From Candidatus Hodarchaeota archaeon (GTDB lineage: Archaea > Asgardarchaeota > Heimdallarchaeia > Hodarchaeales > Hodarchaeaceae): a stretch of 26,224 nucleotides of DNA. A program made the position numbers and the translations under genes. Positions 24,102 through 26,224 of the stretch are shown here, one piece after another (the stretch's first letter is position 1; each line of letters starts with the position of its first letter). Below the pieces are notes generated by a model that worked only from the letters and a program-made list of their open reading frames with translations, searched no databases and was not told where the DNA came from. The stretch is taken from positions 1 through 26,224 of the forward strand of contig JAEOTU010000082.1 in assembly GCA_016839665.1 (NCBI GenBank), written 5' to 3'.

Positions 24102-25682
24102 CTAATCCAGCTCTGCTTCAAATTCACAATAGGGATGTCCATGGGCTTGACATTTCGTTTCACGGACAATAATCTCGTCTTCAACCAATAGGTTTAGTCG
24201 TCCATTAAGAAAACCCGCCATGAAATCGTCCAAAGTCGTTACTTTAGTGGGTATCTCCGCTCCTGGAAAGAGAGCTGAAAGATCTACAGTTGAAAGATCG
24301 ATCCCAGAAGTAGCTGCACTCTCCCAAACTCTAAATACCGCAGATTCATCGTCAATAATTTCAACGGAAACATCTCCATGAATTCGTGTCAAGAGTCTCC
24401 CTGCTGTGTTAAAATAATGCCCTAATACCTCACAGGCTTGAGGAAATTCCATTGGAAATGCGTAATTGAGATTTCGGCGCATCATAATTCTGCTGATGCT
24501 TCCTACATCTTCTAGAATTTGACCATAGTTTTGACCTGCGTAGGCCAACAAAGTGGAATTAAATGGATCAGAAAACTTGACCGAGGTAATAATATGTTGT
24601 AAAACAGAAATATGAATCAGATCACCAATACCGGGTCTCATTATCCTACGATTGAGAATCGAATCGTACATGTTTCGAGAGATAGTTGATAAAGAGAGGT
24701 CAAATCGTAATCGGTCAGAGTCACTAAAAAATTCCTTCGATGCAACTGTAGATTCTTTATATTGGTCTGATTCTCCACCCAGCATGATATCAAATTCACA
24801 ATAGTCATCCCCTAACCCCCAGCATTTTGTCTCCTCAACAGCAGCCTTTTCACCTAAGGTTACTTCCATAAGCCCTGCAATCTCCCCAGATATGAATCCA
24901 CAGACATCTTGACCAATATCAGAGTTTAATACAGCAAGACCAGAATCTTTAATTTGCAATTTAGCGTGATATGGTTCTATTTGAGTGAAATTAAGCTCTG
25001 AAGCTATAGCTGACATAGGATTTGGCCCATAGAGAACTTTTAATCCTTTTAGCAATTCTTTAAAACGCGACTTCATCCGGTGAGTTGCCATAATCTTAGG
25101 ATTAAACCTATGAATCCAAGATTGAGCTGATCCGAATTTTCCAGCTAATTCTCCAGAACGGAATAGATAAGTTTTTGCGCTAGGGTTGATTGCCAAAAGA
25201 GAAGTAACAATGGATTGGAGATGACCTATGTGAACATAATCTCCAACTGAAGGACGAGTAACTGTTTCCAATTCTTCAATATTCAGTAACCTTTCTGAAA
25301 CAGTGATAATTGATAATTTTCGCCAACGATCCAGATCAGTTTCGCTTGCTTTGACTCCTGCTTCAATCAATTTGTTAAAAAGAAAGTTGAAGAGGTCATA
25401 TTGATCCGAAGAAAACATAGACATATCATCGGTTTGGCCAAACGCTGAAAACATTGAGGCAGCTTGTGTTGCAGTCAGGATAACCTCATCGTTAAACAGC
25501 ACATGCGGAACGTTATAGACACCATATTTTAGTGCAATTTCCCGGTTTTCGTCAGTGTCAATGGTTGTCATAGTTGCTCCCCCTTGAGACGTTTCCACAA
25601 TCCGTTTCAGATGCTTCGCTACTGGTTTACAAGTAGCACAATGAGGACCTTTAAAAAGAATGATCTTTATGGGTTCTGTCAT
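24102..25682 (-). CDS. Thioredoxin-like domain fused to two V4R domains
   Basis: This 526-aa soluble protein has three parts. Residues 5-85 are a thioredoxin/glutaredoxin-like fold with a redox-type CATC motif (Cys15, Cys18) and the usual cis-Pro site in YNVPHV. Residues about 95-300 form a first V4R (4-vinyl reductase) domain ending in CWGLGDDYCEF (Cys287, Cys295). Residues about 330-526 form a second V4R domain ending in CQAHGHPYCEF (Cys511, Cys519). V4R domains bind small molecules or metals and often act as sensors in archaea and bacteria. The fusion suggests a redox-responsive sensor or a carrier for a reactive ligand. ATG 25682, with GGTG about 8 nt upstream, is preferred over GTG 25691. 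It converges with the rhomboid gene after 12 nt. Confidence 0.88.
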   Translation of the reverse strand: MTEPIKIILFKGPHCATCKPVAKHLKRIVETSQGGATMTTIDTDENREIALKYGVYNVPHVLFNDEVILTATQAASMFSAFGQTDDMSMFSSDQYDLFNFLFNKLIEAGVKASETDLDRWRKLSIITVSERLLNIEELETVTRPSVGDYVHIGHLQSIVTSLLAINPSAKTYLFRSGELAGKFGSAQSWIHRFNPKIMATHRMKSRFKELLKGLKVLYGPNPMSAIASELNFTQIEPYHAKLQIKDSGLAVLNSDIGQDVCGFISGEIAGLMEVTLGEKAAVEETKCWGLGDDYCEFDIMLGGESDQYKESTVASKEFFSDSDRLRFDLSLSTISRNMYDSILNRRIMRPGIGDLIHISVLQHIITSVKFSDPFNSTLLAYAGQNYGQILEDVGSISRIMMRRNLNYAFPMEFPQACEVLGHYFNTAGRLLTRIHGDVSVEIIDDESAVFRVWESAATSGIDLSTVDLSALFPGAEIPTKVTTLDDFMAGFLNGRLNLLVEDEIIVRETKCQAHGHPYCEFEAELD

Positions 25683-26068
25683 GAGTAACACCGTGTTTTT
25701 GGCGTTTTCAACTTACTTAACAAGCTCAGAATCTTTTAGATATGAAGTTACTCTTTTAGCATAAAATAACAACTAAGATCTCATGATGTATCCTGTTATT
25801 AAATACTATCTATTCGATTAAAAATCATATTTAATATCTCTTTTCCCCTAGGTTAATTAATACACTTCCCAATAACGGAAGAAGTTCGTCCAATTTCCTG
25901 ACTACTCTCTCTTGAAAGAACTGTATTTTGAAACACTTGTTTTACTTGCGATTTATTTTGAATATGATACTATATGAACTTTAACCATTGGTTTATTGAT
26001 TTTTGTCGAAACAAATGCATTTTTTATTTTTTCAAGTTATTTTCAGAACTTCTAAACCTTCTAACATT
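25683..26068. other. Intergenic stretch without a gene
   Basis: I see no gene or tRNA fold in these 386 nt. The part nearest 25682 must hold the promoter of the Trx-V4R gene on the minus strand; candidate TATA-like sequences lie near 25710 and 25740, neither convincing. The middle is AT-rich with T-runs. Confidence 0.5.
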
Positions 26069-26089
26069 CTGTCTAGATAATTTAAATAA
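26069..26089 (+). promoter_or_regulatory. Palindrome plus TATA box, like that of the double-HTH gene
   Basis: CTGTCTAGATAA (26069-26080) matches the palindrome at 4718-4729 at 10 of 12 positions. It is followed at once by TTTAAATAA (26081-26089), a good TATA box 44-52 nt before ATG 26133. The shared layout suggests control by the same regulator. Confidence 0.45.
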
Positions 26090-26132
26090 TAGATATGGGA
26101 TATACTTAACCTGAGAACACTCGTGATTTCAG

Positions 26133-26224
26133 ATGATAGACATAAGTAAAGAAACAAGCTCTCGAGATCAAGAAATAGACGCAATCCTGGCAAAATTTGC
26201 AGACAAATCTCCTTCTATTCAAGT
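26133..26224 (+). CDS. N-terminus of a gene cut by the right edge, possibly roadblock/LC7
   Basis: ATG 26133 opens a frame of 30 full codons to the window end. It begins MIDISKETSSRDQEID and continues AILAKFADKSPSIQ. A helix of this kind, with the pattern ILxxFxxKSPxI, is the usual first helix of archaeal roadblock/LC7 proteins, just before the strand with the self-recognition loop. The stretch is too short for proof. No SD is present. A TATA box lies about 50 nt upstream. Confidence 0.5.
   Translation, partial: MIDISKETSSRDQEIDAILAKFADKSPSIQ

Noticed and set aside
1..26224. CRISPR array, tRNA, rRNA or insertion sequence
   Set aside because: I saw no regularly spaced repeats, cloverleaf-type sequence, transposase motif or terminal inverted repeats with target duplication anywhere in the window.

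Overview
The window reads as a chromosomal segment of an AT-rich archaeon. The archaeal signs are a geranylgeranyl-reductase-family flavoprotein, a bifunctional phosphoglucose/phosphomannose isomerase, a V4R-domain protein, TATA-like boxes placed close to start codons, and a mix of leaderless-looking and Shine-Dalgarno (SD) starts with frequent GTG/TTG initiation. A longin/roadblock-like protein (21211-21975) and a possible roadblock N-terminus at the right edge point toward the Asgard archaea, perhaps a Heimdallarchaeia-type lineage. That placement is inference from protein style, not from a marker gene. No tRNA, rRNA, CRISPR array, transposase or integrase was seen.

Layout. Positions 1-1703 hold a truncated GPH-type sugar/cation symporter and an Mrp/NBP35 iron-sulfur carrier ATPase, both on the minus strand. 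Positions 1842-6582 form an unusual block. A small protein family A (89 aa, two copies) is each time followed 2 nt later by a member of family B (three copies; 158, 142 and 125 aa). Both A-B units carry the same promoter element exactly 86 bp before the A start, and an identical 28-nt stretch at the end of A holds the ribosome binding site of B. A winged-helix regulator closes unit 1, and a third B copy closes unit 2. Between the units lie a large double-HTH regulator (minus) and a divergent 50-codon membrane or secreted peptide gene, separated by a promoter region with two perfect inverted repeats.

Positions 6699-13621 look like one plus-strand run: a tail-anchored membrane protein with a Pro/Ala-rich linker, a split M16 peptidase pair (an R/Y subunit, then the HxxEH zinc subunit), an AP-endonuclease/xylose-isomerase-type TIM barrel and a GH13 alpha-glucosidase-type enzyme. 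On the minus strand follow HypD (no other hyp gene nearby) and a winged-helix/P-loop ATPase pair. Positions 16843-19386 carry the PGI/PMI and the geranylgeranyl reductase. Positions 19412-21975 (minus) hold an overlapping pair: a longin-like protein and a 603-aa helical protein of unknown function. Positions 22231-24089 hold a multi-membrane glycosyltransferase-like protein translationally coupled to a rhomboid protease. Positions 24102-25682 (minus) encode a thioredoxin-V4R-V4R fusion. The window ends in the first codons of another gene, whose promoter resembles that of the double-HTH regulator.

How the parts work together. Carbohydrate uptake and hydrolysis (symporter, GH13) could feed the PGI/PMI. 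The best candidate for an undescribed system is the A/B block: duplicated, co-regulated and translationally coupled, and built from families I do not recognise. I assign it no function.
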